Shown: in pieces, positions 8,294 to 16,570 of the stretch
Layout of the letters: each line of letters begins with the position of its first letter
Numbering within the stretch: the first letter of the stretch is position 1
Made by a program: the position numbers and the translations under genes
Notes under the pieces: generated by a model
Seen by the model: the letters and a program-made list of their open reading frames with translations, nothing else
What the model was told of the DNA's origin: nothing
Databases searched by the model: none
Assembly: GCF_004340685.1 (NCBI RefSeq)
Contig: NZ_SLUN01000010.1
Location: 62,001-126,000, forward strand
Direction of reading: 5' to 3'
DNA: 64,000 nt
From: Hydrogenispora ethanolica
GTDB taxonomy: Bacteria; Bacillota; UBA4882; UBA8346

Positions 8294-9685
8294 TTAGCTC
8301 CCCTGTTGACCGGCCAAGCTCTCACAAGCCTCGTAAAAAGCCTCAGCCAGAGTGGGATGGGCATGAACCGTGGCGGCGACGGCCGCTGCGGTCAACCCGT
8401 TTTTGATGGCCAGAGCCGCTTCGGCAATCAGATCGCTGGCGCCGGGGCCGATGATCTGGACGCCCAGAAGCCGGCCGGTCCCAGTCTCCGCCACCACCTT
8501 GACGAAACCGGCCGCTTCGCCCTGCGCCTGCGCCTTGCCATTGGCCAAAAAGGCAAACTTGCCAACCGTGGCGGCGATGCCGCGAGCCGTCGCTTCCTCA
8601 AGGCTCAGTCCGACCGCAGCCACTTCCGGCTCGGTGAAGATGCAATTGGGAATGAGCTCATCCCGCCACCGGACGCTTTCGCCGGCCAGGTGCCGGGCGG
8701 CGGCGCTGCCCTGAAACGAAGCGGCGTGCGCCAGATCCCATGGCTGATCGTTGACATCGCCGATGGCATAGATCCAAGGCAGATTGGTCTGAAGCTGCTC
8801 ATTAACGGGAATGCGGCCGTTTTCGGCCACGGTCACGCCGATCCCCTCCAAGCCGAGATCGCGCGAATTGGGCCGCCGGCCGATCGCCACCAGCAGTTTT
8901 TCCGCGGCGAGGGTCTGCCCGTCAGCCAAGGACACCTGGACCGGGCTCGCTTCCGTCCCGGTGGGGACCCGGACCTCCTGGACCGCTACGCCGGTCAGGA
9001 CGGCAATCCCTTTCTTCTTCAGCTGCAGCCGCAGCGAGGCGCTGACCTCCCGGTCCAAATTGGGAATCAGGCTTTCCAGCATCTCCACGATGGTTACCTT
9101 CACGCCGAAGGCAGCCATGATCGAAGCGAATTCACAACCGATCACGCCGCCGCCGACGATTACCAGCGACTCCGGAAGCCGTTCCAGGGCCAAGGCCTCG
9201 TCGCTGGTGATCACCCGCCGGCCATCGTATGGAAACCGGGCCGGGATTTGCGGCGCCGAACCAGTGGCGATGATGATCTGCTCGGCTGTGAGCTCCCGGA
9301 ACGCCCCATCCGCGCCGGTCACCCCGAGCCGGTGCGGGTCGCGGAAGACTGCGGCGCCCCGGATCAACTCCACCTGATGCTGCTGCAAGAGATAGAGCAC
9401 CCCGTTGACCAGCCGTTTGACCACTCCCGCCTGACGCTCCCGGACCTTGCTCCAGTCCACACTCGGCTGGCCGACGGCGATGCCGTACTCGCCCGCTTTC
9501 TGGACCAGTGAAAATACTTTGGCCGACGCCACCAAGGTTTTGGTGGGGATGCAGCCCCAGTTCAAGCAGATTCCGCCGACCTCCGCCCGTTCGATCAGGC
9601 AGACCTTCTTGCCGCGCCGGGCCGCCTGAAGGGCCGCCACATAGCCGCCCGGCCCCGCTCCGATCACCGCCACTTGATAATCCAC
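8294..9685 (-). CDS. lpdA: Dihydrolipoyl dehydrogenase (E3)
   Basis: A 463-residue FAD- and NAD-dependent disulfide oxidoreductase that reoxidises lipoamide of 2-oxoacid dehydrogenases or the glycine cleavage system. The N-terminal FAD motif GAGPGGYVAA, the redox pair in GGICLNWGCIPTK (5 residues apart), the NAD motif VGGGVIGCEFAS, the second FAD motif YAIGDV and the C-terminal catalytic HAHPTLAEAF are all present. The GTG at 9685 is preferred over a TTG two codons earlier because GAGGTGA lies 6 bases before the GTG and abuts the TTG. It stands alone here; no E1, E2 or gcv gene is nearby. Confidence 0.92.
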   Translation of the reverse strand: MDYQVAVIGAGPGGYVAALQAARRGKKVCLIERAEVGGICLNWGCIPTKTLVASAKVFSLVQKAGEYGIAVGQPSVDWSKVRERQAGVVKRLVNGVLYLLQQHQVELIRGAAVFRDPHRLGVTGADGAFRELTAEQIIIATGSAPQIPARFPYDGRRVITSDEALALERLPESLVIVGGGVIGCEFASIMAAFGVKVTIVEMLESLIPNLDREVSASLRLQLKKKGIAVLTGVAVQEVRVPTGTEASPVQVSLADGQTLAAEKLLVAIGRRPNSRDLGLEGIGVTVAENGRIPVNEQLQTNLPWIYAIGDVNDQPWDLAHAASFQGSAAARHLAGESVRWRDELIPNCIFTEPEVAAVGLSLEEATARGIAATVGKFAFLANGKAQAQGEAAGFVKVVAETGTGRLLGVQIIGPGASDLIAEAALAIKNGLTAAAVAATVHAHPTLAEAFYEACESLAGQQGS

Positions 9686-9844
9686 AGGCAATCACCTCGT
9701 CCAATGATCTAATCGATATCGCGCTGACCATTTCATCCCATCGTCCGGGATTCCTCCGTCAACCGGCTGTACCGGAGCGAAACGTTGCGAACCGTCAGGC
9801 GCTCATCATATTTTTCGCGAAATTGCCCGATTCCCCTTTATTTT

Positions 9845-9905
9845 TCGTTCCTGAGCTTTTGTGTCCAATCTGTCCTTTAGACAGGGTTTATCATAACGCT
9901 TTAGG
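9845..9905. mobile_element. MITE-like element E1, truncated copy (right half)
   Basis: This is the right half of E1 only: CTGAGCTTTTGTGT (9851-9864), the GC hairpin in the diverged form CTGTC/GACAG, and the end TTTATCATAACGCTT followed by TA. The left half is missing. The last bases supply the TAA stop codon of the HAD gene that ends at 9901, as copy 2 supplies the stop of the beta-mannosidase. Confidence 0.65.
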
Positions 9906-10743
9906 CGTCGCGGCGGTATGCTTGCCAACCCGGGAAGGCCGCTCTGCCCAGGCGCTCCACCACTTCCGCCACGGCGTGGGCGTCGTGCCGCCCGCTGATG
10001 AAGTCCGCCGCCCGCTGCAGCGCCGGGTGGGCGTTGGCTACGGCGACTCCCAGGTCGGCGACTTCGATCATCTCCTGGTCGTTCGGATTATCCCCCATGC
10101 ACACCGTCTTCAGGTCCGGACGGCCCAAGATTCCGACCAGCTTTTGCAGCGCGGCGCCCTTGGAAACCCCCGGCGGCAACAGCTCCAGAAAATGCGGTTC
10201 GGAATAGACCGTCCTGAACAGCTCCGGGCGCTCGGGCAGCCAGGCTTCGACCTCGGCCAAGCGGGCCGGTTCCCAGGAGAGCAAAATCTTAATCCAGGGC
10301 CCCGGGAGCTGGTCCATCGCGACCAAGCCGGGGACGAAACCCTCTTTTGCCTTGTGGTTTTCGGTTTCTTCGTTCTTCTGTAGAAAGTAGATTCGCTCGC
10401 CATGGTAGACTTCGATTCCCAACTCCGGGAAGCGCGCCATCAGGGCTTGAACGATGGCCCGAATCTCTTCCGCCAACCCCACCTGGAAAAGCCGCCGTCG
10501 CGACTCAGGGTCATAAATGACCGCGCCGTTATAGAGGATCAGCGGCGCGTTCACCGGCAACAGCGGCAGATACGGCTCGACCGAGCGCTCCATCCGGCCG
10601 GTGGCGATCGTAAAGAGGCCGCCATGATCCACAAAGTACTGCAAGGCCTGCTGATTCTCCCGGCTGATCTGCGACCGGCCGTCCAATAAGGTTCCATCCA
10701 TGTCGCTGACGAATAAAATTCCGTCATAATTGGTTACGGTCAT
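9901..10743 (-). CDS. Cof-type HAD hydrolase (sugar-phosphate phosphatase-like)
   Basis: A 280-residue member of the Cof/YwpJ class IIB of haloacid dehalogenase-like phosphatases. Motif I is SDMDGTLLDG with the nucleophilic aspartate at residue 14. Motif II is FTIATGR. The late motif is MGDNPNDQEMIEVADLGVAVANAHP, with the Mg-binding GDxxND. A cap domain lies between them. Such enzymes dephosphorylate sugar phosphates, FMN or PLP; the substrate is not readable here. The ribosome site AAAGGAG is 8 bases before the start. The stop TAA falls exactly at the end of a truncated E1 repeat, so the natural C-terminus may have been altered slightly by that insertion. Confidence 0.9.
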   Translation of the reverse strand: MTVTNYDGILFVSDMDGTLLDGRSQISRENQQALQYFVDHGGLFTIATGRMERSVEPYLPLLPVNAPLILYNGAVIYDPESRRRLFQVGLAEEIRAIVQALMARFPELGIEVYHGERIYFLQKNEETENHKAKEGFVPGLVAMDQLPGPWIKILLSWEPARLAEVEAWLPERPELFRTVYSEPHFLELLPPGVSKGAALQKLVGILGRPDLKTVCMGDNPNDQEMIEVADLGVAVANAHPALQRAADFISGRHDAHAVAEVVERLGRAAFPGWQAYRRDA

Positions 10744-10991
10744 CCGCCAAACTCCTTTGTTAAACTTCGTTGCCTGCCTTCACTTAAATTATAGCGTATC
10801 ACGCCGTTCATTTGCCTGATTTGAGCATTTCTTAGTTTAGAATTAACAAAGCCAGGCAGCCCGGAGACGCGCGCCGCGGCCAATTTTGGCAATGAATCCC
10901 CCGTTGGAATAAAATCCGAGATGCAACGTATATTATAATTCCGGGGCGTCAATATTAATAACAAAACCAGTGCTTAAGGGGGCGACTCATC

Positions 10992-11162
10992 ATGGAACGC
11001 TTGAAAGAACTCTTCGAACAGTTGCATACAGCCGGATACCGCTGGCCGCAGATCAACCAGATCATCCGGGACGCTTTCGGAACCTCGCGGGTCGGCTCTC
11101 TCTCCCGCCAGCAACAGGAGCAATTAATCAAGGTCCTGGAGAAATATGCCCGGGCGCATTAG
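10992..11162 (+). CDS. Small hypothetical protein, 56 residues
   Basis: ATG at 10992 follows AAGGGGG by 8 bases and opens a 57-codon frame ending TAG. The product begins MERLKELFEQLHTAGYRW, has IIRDAFGTSRVG in the middle and ends LSRQQQEQLIKVLEKYARAH. It is predicted to be mostly helical and charged. The C-terminal part is vaguely like short helical tails that follow DNA-binding domains in phage proteins, but no family can be claimed. It is followed 144 bases later by a coiled-coil gene on the same strand. Confidence 0.6.
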   Translation: MERLKELFEQLHTAGYRWPQINQIIRDAFGTSRVGSLSRQQQEQLIKVLEKYARAH

Positions 11163-11305
11163 AAGAATATTTTTCCCAATATTTGGGGTTGCCAAGCGCC
11201 GCGATTTCCGATAGAATTACACTTGCAAGGGGTTCGGGCGTCAGCCGTCCGGCAGTAGCTTGACCGCCTGTTTTTCCCCGTTAAAACGCTCCGAGGTTCG
11301 CGGCG

Positions 11306-12175
11306 ATGGATAATGAAAAATTTCAAAATTTAGTCCTCGAAACGCTGGCCCGGATCAGCCAGGACCTGACCGAGTTCAAGCTGGAGGTCGGCGAAAAGTT
11401 TTCCAAGGTGGCCACCAAGGACGAGGTCGGGCAGATCCAAGCGGCCATGGCCACCAAAGATGAACTGGAGCAGATCCGTTCCACCATGGCTACGAAGGAC
11501 GAGTTGGGACAGATCCATTCCACCATGGCTACGAAGGACGAGTTGGGACAGATCCATTCCACCATGGCTACGAAGGATGAACTAGGTCAGATCCATTCCA
11601 CCATGGCTACGAAGGATGAACTAGGTCAGATCCGTTCCATCATGGCCACCAAGGAAGAGATCGGGCAAGTCCGTTCTGCCATCACCGCCCAGCAAGATGA
11701 ACTCAACCGGATCCGCTCGACGATGGCCACCAAAGATGAGCTGGAGCAGATCCGTTCCACCATGGCCACTAAGGAAGAGATCGGGCAAATCCGTTCTGCC
11801 ATCACCGCCCAACAAGATGAACTCAACCGGATCAGCTCGACGATGGCTACCAAAGATGAGCTGGAGTCGATCCGCTCCGGCATGGCTACGAAGGATGAAT
11901 TGGGGCAGATTCGTTCCGTCATGTCCACCAAAGACGAACTGGGCCAAATCCGTTCCGCCATGGCCACCAAGGATCAGTTTGAGACGATCCAACAAGCGCT
12001 GGTCCGGATCGAAAATGATCACGGCGAAAAGCTGCGCGCTTTATTCGATGCCCGGGAGGTCCAACTCGACGTGAACGAACGGATCTTCGAGATCCTGCAC
12101 CGCATCGAGGGCAAAGTCGATCGTATCGCCATCAAAGTGGCCAGCCACGAACTGTTGCTGAAGCAAGCCCAGTAA
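11306..12175 (+). CDS. Coiled-coil protein built of about fifteen 13-residue repeats
   Basis: A 289-residue protein without signal peptide or membrane segment. Residues about 30-225 consist of repeats of the form xMATKDELGQIRS. Most are 13 residues and two are a 14-residue variant (AITAQQDELNRIRS). The C-terminal 65 residues are non-repetitive and helical, ending HELLLKQAQ. At the DNA level several 39-bp units between 11490 and 11640 are nearly identical, a sign of recent slippage expansion. Proteins with tandem MATKxEL-like helical repeats are known in many bacteria and often oligomerise, but the function is unknown. GAGG precedes the start by 9 bases. Confidence 0.8.
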   Translation: MDNEKFQNLVLETLARISQDLTEFKLEVGEKFSKVATKDEVGQIQAAMATKDELEQIRSTMATKDELGQIHSTMATKDELGQIHSTMATKDELGQIHSTMATKDELGQIRSIMATKEEIGQVRSAITAQQDELNRIRSTMATKDELEQIRSTMATKEEIGQIRSAITAQQDELNRISSTMATKDELESIRSGMATKDELGQIRSVMSTKDELGQIRSAMATKDQFETIQQALVRIENDHGEKLRALFDAREVQLDVNERIFEILHRIEGKVDRIAIKVASHELLLKQAQ

Positions 12176-12637
12176 GACTCCAAACTCTTTCAACCATGTC
12201 ACCGCAGCGCCCCTACCTTCTCCGATGCTCCGGGCATTCCTCTCAATTTTCGGGGTGAAGAATTGAATTATCGACCGAATCGTTGAATTTCTGATTACGG
12301 GGATCGAATCGCGGTATTTCATCCGTGAACCGCCGGACTATATCCCTGGATATGGCACGACGAAGTTATTTCTGATGGTAAACTCGACGGGGCCGGGGAA
12401 AGGTCGCTTTTGGGCTTGCTTTATCTCTCTTTCTGTGAATCAGTGAGCTCTCTCAGTCGCTCAGCAAGCTCTTTTTGTGGATAAGTAAGCTTGTTTTGTG
12501 AATGGGAGAGCTTGCTCAATCATTCAACAAGCTCTTTTTGTGAATTTCTTTACCCGGACCGATGATGGGCCGGCGGTGAACGCCGCTGGCAAGGCCCGAA
12601 TCTCCTCCACCGCCGCTTCCTGCTCCCTGGCGGCCGC
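12176..12637. other. Intergenic region with a short 42-bp-type repeat array
   Basis: A 462-base gap. The last 100 bases (12431-12545) are a degenerate array of the 42-bp repeat family listed separately. The remainder (12176-12430) shows no convincing gene, hairpin or promoter. Confidence 0.6.
12431..12545. repeat. 42-bp tandem repeat family, array A (short, degenerate)
   Basis: About two and a half units containing CTCAGTCGCTCAGCAAGCTC and CTTTTTGTGGATAAG, with one unit shortened. It is the same repeat as the larger arrays at 25747-26124 and about 55640-55950. The shared 3' flank of those two arrays is absent here. Confidence 0.75.
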
Positions 12638-13030
12638 TCAGCGGTCGGGATCGATTCCGTCCCGGACCCAAAGGATGCCGATGTTTTCCCAATCCGACTC
12701 GGCCGAGGCGTCCAGATAACGCTCCCACTCATAAATGCCGGTCTCTTTGGACATCCGCTTTGTCTGCATGGTGGTCACATAGTCGGCGAAAATCGCCACC
12801 GACCGGACCATCCCGCGTTCCTTGAACATTTTTTGGACTTCGATGACGATCGGCCGGCATTCGGGCGGCAGCGGCTTCAGTTCCCGCATGTCCAAGAAGA
12901 CTCCGAAACTGGCCGGCAGCTCGCTCAGTATTCTTTGGGATTCCCCGGCCCACTCGCTCATCTCGTCCTCTTTGATAAAGCCGCCCAATGTCAAGCGCAC
13001 GCCATAATCCGTCTTTTCGACCTTGTGCAT
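12638..13030 (-). CDS. STAS/SpoIIAA-like small protein
   Basis: A 130-residue protein. The order of strands and helices, with FGVFLDMRELKPLPP following an amphipathic helix and a second strand VRSVAIFADYV, resembles the SpoIIAA-like/STAS fold used in partner-switching or lipid-binding proteins. The similarity is to fold pattern only and the phosphoacceptor serine of true anti-sigma antagonists is not evident. No signal peptide. A palindrome at 13077-13097 lies in its probable promoter. Neighbours give no functional hint. Confidence 0.55.
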   Translation of the reverse strand: MHKVEKTDYGVRLTLGGFIKEDEMSEWAGESQRILSELPASFGVFLDMRELKPLPPECRPIVIEVQKMFKERGMVRSVAIFADYVTTMQTKRMSKETGIYEWERYLDASAESDWENIGILWVRDGIDPDR

Positions 13031-13348
13031 TTCCCAGATCCCCCATTTCCTTGATAATTGTTCCGTAACATAACATAAGTGTAATTTATTTACACTTTAC
13101 CGTTTATGTATCGGGATGCTCCCCATGCCTCTTTAGGTTTTTGATTCCGGCTCCTTCGGCGGGCATGGTGAAAAAAGCGCCGGACCGACGGAAAGTCCTT
13201 TGGCCTTGTTTCATCCCGGCCGCTTTGTGTTATGATATAGTAGATGAGTTCGCGGGATTGAACCACCGGAAGAGTAGCCGGGAACCAAACGGCGGCGAAC
13301 CGCCGGCGCCGGGAGAGGCGCGGCGGTTCGCCCCGAGAAGAAGGCGGG
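13031..13348. other. Divergent intergenic region
   Basis: A 318-base gap between the STAS-like gene (minus) and a small plus-strand gene. It contains the palindrome at 13077-13097 and, on the plus strand, a candidate -10 TATGAT (13231-13236) with TTTCAT (13209-13214) 16 bases upstream that could drive the small gene at 13349. Nothing else is recognisable. Confidence 0.5.
13077..13097. promoter_or_regulatory. Operator-like palindrome
   Basis: AAGTGTAA (13077-13084) and TTACACTT (13090-13097) are perfect inverted arms around a 5-base spacer. It lies 47 bases before the STAS-like start, within a likely promoter. Such A+T-rich dyads often bind dimeric repressors; none is encoded next to it. Confidence 0.4.
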
Positions 13349-13528
13349 ATGAGAATGGGCAAGAAAAGCAATAATTTCGAAAAGAACGGCAGCCACTTGA
13401 GCGGCTACAACGCCAAGCTGGCCGAGATGCGGGAGAAAGAGGCCAAACGCCGGGCGGATCTGCAGGCGCAGTATCTTCGGAAGATCCAACAACAGCAGCA
13501 GGAAGGGGACGGCCCCCAGCCGGAATGA
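13349..13528 (+). CDS. Small charged, glutamine-rich hypothetical protein, 59 residues
   Basis: The frame from ATG 13349 (or a second ATG at 13355) to TGA 13526-13528 encodes a basic, helical protein: MGKKSNNFEKNG at the start, a middle of KLAEMREKEAKRRADL and an end with a run of five glutamines. GAAGGCGGG provides a ribosome site. No membrane segment, cysteine cluster or known domain. It converges on the gene at 13622-14074, with a long palindrome between them. Confidence 0.5.
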   Translation: MRMGKKSNNFEKNGSHLSGYNAKLAEMREKEAKRRADLQAQYLRKIQQQQQEGDGPQPE

Positions 13529-13556
13529 GCGGGGCCGGAAAGACTCGTTTGCCGCA

Positions 13557-13597
13557 GATGAGAAAGGTCTTGACCCGGGGTCAGGACCTTTCTCATC
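13557..13597. terminator. 41-base near-perfect palindrome between convergent genes
   Basis: GATGAGAAAGGTC...TGACCC (13557-13576) pairs with 13578-13597 along 20 positions, the single mismatch being a G-T. It sits between a plus-strand gene ending at 13528 and a minus-strand gene ending at 13622, so a bidirectional transcription-stop role is likely. There is no T-tract on either side. Confidence 0.5.
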
Positions 13598-13621
13598 GGT
13601 TGCGCCCGGTGCCGGGCGTCG

Positions 13622-14074
13622 TTATGCCAGCCGCTGCAGAATCTCCAAAATCCGCCGGTGATCCGCGGCGGTCTGGGTCTGGTTCAGCTTCAGATCCTGG
13701 CGGATCCGCGCTTGATATTCGGCGATCCAGTCCCTTTTGCCGTCCGGTCCGGCCGGCGTCAAAAAGAGATTCGGCCGGACCGCCTGGGGAGACTGGCTCG
13801 GGTTGAAGGTCATGATGGAATGATCCAGCAACGTGATCTGGCCGGCCTGATAAAGCTGGCTGGAGATATCGCAGAGTTCGGCGAAGGTTGCGTTCCGGAT
13901 ATCATGGTCCCGGGAGAGTCGCTCCCAGATGGAGTCCGGTTCATTGCCGGCCGGGGCGGCGGCTTGCACCCGGATTGCCGCGAAGCTCTCCTGCCCCGCT
14001 TCCGCTTTGGGGACGCTGCCGGACCTTCGGTAGGGGGTGGCTCCGGGGGCATCGATGGTACCGGAGACATTCAT
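13622..14074 (-). CDS. Hypothetical protein, 150 residues
   Basis: An unrecognised cytoplasmic protein. The start at 14074 (MNVSGTIDAPG) is preceded by AAGGAGC at 7 bases. The N-terminal 40 residues are Gly/Ala/Ser-rich and probably disordered. The rest is helical: WERLSRDHDIRN, LCDISSQLYQAGQITLLDHSIM and a C-terminal helix HRRILEILQRLA. The central segment resembles small flagellar or motility-associated proteins in general pattern only, and no assignment is made. No partner gene is adjacent. Confidence 0.6.
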   Translation of the reverse strand: MNVSGTIDAPGATPYRRSGSVPKAEAGQESFAAIRVQAAAPAGNEPDSIWERLSRDHDIRNATFAELCDISSQLYQAGQITLLDHSIMTFNPSQSPQAVRPNLFLTPAGPDGKRDWIAEYQARIRQDLKLNQTQTAADHRRILEILQRLA

Positions 14075-14209
14075 GGTGATTGCTCCTTTCGAATCGGCCA
14101 TCGCCGCGCCAGTCGGGGCGATGGTTCCTTTGATAACTAACGGCTGGTTTCGACAATTTTTGGTGAATTCCTCTTGATGAGGGCAACGACATTTATTTCC
14201 CGAAATGCC

Positions 14210-16531
14210 TTATTTTTTGTCTTGAACCGCCGGAAAGCAAGTATAAATCTTTCCCGCCTCACATTCAAAAACGGTGATCGATCCATCCCGTTCATTCGCT
14301 GGGATCGCCCGTCCCTCACAAAGCACCTGCAGCGGTTCCGGGGTCCGAATTCGACACGGTTTGGATTCCTTCGCGGTGACCGTCGCGCTTTGCAACGCGC
14401 CATTCTCCCAGGTGATACTCACTTCGAAGCCGCCCCGGGCGCGCAACCCCTTGACAAAACCGCTTTTCCAATCCGCCGGCAGCGCCGGCAGCAACTCAAT
14501 CGCTCCGGCATGGCTTTGCAGCAACATCTCGGCAATCCCCGCCGTGCCTCCGAAATTGCCGTCGATCTGAAACGGCGGATGATCGTCGAATAAATTGGGC
14601 AACGTGGAACGTCTCAATAACTCCAATAAATTTTGGCAGGCTTTTTCTCCGTCGGCCAACCGGGCCCAAAAATTGATGATCCAGGCGCGGCTCCAACCGG
14701 TATGCCCCCCGCCATGGGCCAACCGTCGCTCCAGGGTGACCCGGGCTGCCGCAGCCAATTCCGGAGTATCTCGGACGGTAATTAGATTTCCCGGATATAG
14801 CGCGAAAAGATGGGAGATATGCCGGTGGCCCGGTTCCGCTTCATCATAATCCTCGGACCACTCTTTGAGCTGGCCGTATTTGCCGATCTCCGGCTTGGGA
14901 AGCCTGGGGAGCGCGGTATTCAGCGCCCGGAGAAAATCGGCGTCATCCCGGTCCAAAATTGCCGCCGCTTGGAGGCAACAGTGGAAAAGCGAAACGATAA
15001 TCTGACTGTCGATGGACGGCCCCATGCATAAACAGCCGCACTCGCCATTGGGCAGAATGTACGTATTTTCAGGGGATACGGAGGGGCAGGTAACCAGGCG
15101 GCCCGAGGGGTCTGCGATTAAGAAATCGAGGAAGAATTGGGCTGCTTCTTTCAGCGTGCCGTAGCTTCGCTCCAGGAATTGCCGGTCGCCCCCGAATTGA
15201 TAATGCTCCCACAGATGCAGGCAAAGCCAGGCCGCTCCCATCGGCCAAAAAGTGGCCGGAATATAAACATCCTGTGGCGCGGTATCCGCCCAGATATCGG
15301 TATTATGATGCGCCACAAAACCGCCGCAGCCGTACATCGCTTGCGCGGTCCGGCGGCCCGGTTCCCGCATCCTTTCGAGCAGATCGAATAACGGCTGATG
15401 GCATTCGGGCAGATTACCGATCTCGGCGGGCCAATAATTCATCTCGGTATTGATGTTAATGGTAAATTTACTGTCCCACCGGGGCAGAAACTCCTGATTC
15501 CAGATTCCCTGCAGATTGGCAGGCAAGGAACCGGGCCGGCTGGAACTGATCAATAAATAGCGGCCGAATTGAAAGTATAACGCGACGAGGCCCGGATCGG
15601 ATCCGCCAGCCTTCACCCTGGCCAGTCTTTCGTCGGTAGCCAGGCGCTCCAGCGCAAGGTCGGGTTCTACCGCGTTGATCTGAAGCTGCACCCGCCCGAA
15701 AAGTGCCTGATAATCTCGGAGATGCCGGGCATACAGTTCGGTGAAGGATTTTTGAGCCGCCGCAGCCAACCGCTGGATGCACGCAGCCTCCGGATCCGTC
15801 TCCCGGAAAGAGGTCGCCGCAGCCAAGATGAACAGCACCGAATCAGCCCCCGCAACCAGCAGGTTCTCTCCCAAAGTAGCGACCCGGCCGCCGGTGGGGA
15901 TGGCGCGGAGGCCGGCCCGAAAATCAACCCCGCCTCCCCCGCAATTCCCCCGCATCATCAGGGTGTCAGCGTTCAACGCCGCAGTGCGGTCATAGTATCG
16001 TCCCCGTTTCAGACTGGCGCGGCAATGGATCCGGCCCGGCCGATCGGAGCTCAGACGGATAATCATGACTTGATCCGGTGCGCTGACAAAGATTTCCCGG
16101 GTATAGGTGACCCCTCCGCCGGAGTAAACGACTTGAACGACGGCCCGGTTCAGGTCGAGTTCGCGGTGGTACGATTCGACCGCCGCTTCCTGGCAATCAT
16201 CATGGAAATAGAGATCACCCAGGGATTGATAAGGCCGGGCGCTTTCCGGAGTCCCCGCCAAGGTCAATGCGGCTAATCTTTCGGCTTCCCGAATCCGCCC
16301 CGCCAGGATGAGGCGGCGGATCTGCGGCAAATAGTTCAAAGCCTCGGGATTGTTCCGATCCCGCGGACCCCCGTACCAGACAGTGTCCTCGTTCAGCTGA
16401 ATATGTTCCGTTTGGACCGCGCCGAAGACCATCCCGCCCAATCTGCCGTTGCCGATGGGCAAAGCCTCCTCCCAAGTCCGGGCCGGTTGTTTATACCATA
16501 AAGACAATGGCTTCGCCACGCTCGGCTCCAT
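14210..16531 (-). CDS. Glycoside hydrolase family 95 (alpha-L-fucosidase/galactosidase type)
   Basis: A 773-residue inverting glycosidase. The N-terminal [13 protein letters not shown] and [18 protein letters not shown] are hallmarks of GH95. The catalytic (alpha/alpha)6 barrel follows with the motifs [20 protein letters not shown] and [14 protein letters not shown], and then a C-terminal beta domain. There is no signal peptide, so it works inside the cell on imported oligosaccharides. Known members remove alpha-1,2-L-fucose or L-galactose, for example from xyloglucan or mucin-type glycans. It is the last gene of a locus with GH43, a sugar importer and an esterase, which favours a plant cell-wall substrate. 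Confidence 0.92.
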   Translation of the reverse strand: MEPSVAKPLSLWYKQPARTWEEALPIGNGRLGGMVFGAVQTEHIQLNEDTVWYGGPRDRNNPEALNYLPQIRRLILAGRIREAERLAALTLAGTPESARPYQSLGDLYFHDDCQEAAVESYHRELDLNRAVVQVVYSGGGVTYTREIFVSAPDQVMIIRLSSDRPGRIHCRASLKRGRYYDRTAALNADTLMMRGNCGGGGVDFRAGLRAIPTGGRVATLGENLLVAGADSVLFILAAATSFRETDPEAACIQRLAAAAQKSFTELYARHLRDYQALFGRVQLQINAVEPDLALERLATDERLARVKAGGSDPGLVALYFQFGRYLLISSSRPGSLPANLQGIWNQEFLPRWDSKFTININTEMNYWPAEIGNLPECHQPLFDLLERMREPGRRTAQAMYGCGGFVAHHNTDIWADTAPQDVYIPATFWPMGAAWLCLHLWEHYQFGGDRQFLERSYGTLKEAAQFFLDFLIADPSGRLVTCPSVSPENTYILPNGECGCLCMGPSIDSQIIVSLFHCCLQAAAILDRDDADFLRALNTALPRLPKPEIGKYGQLKEWSEDYDEAEPGHRHISHLFALYPGNLITVRDTPELAAAARVTLERRLAHGGGHTGWSRAWIINFWARLADGEKACQNLLELLRRSTLPNLFDDHPPFQIDGNFGGTAGIAEMLLQSHAGAIELLPALPADWKSGFVKGLRARGGFEVSITWENGALQSATVTAKESKPCRIRTPEPLQVLCEGRAIPANERDGSITVFECEAGKIYTCFPAVQDKK

Positions 16532-16570
16532 CGTTCATCTCCCTCTCCGTCTGCTTTTTTAAGGCTGGAG

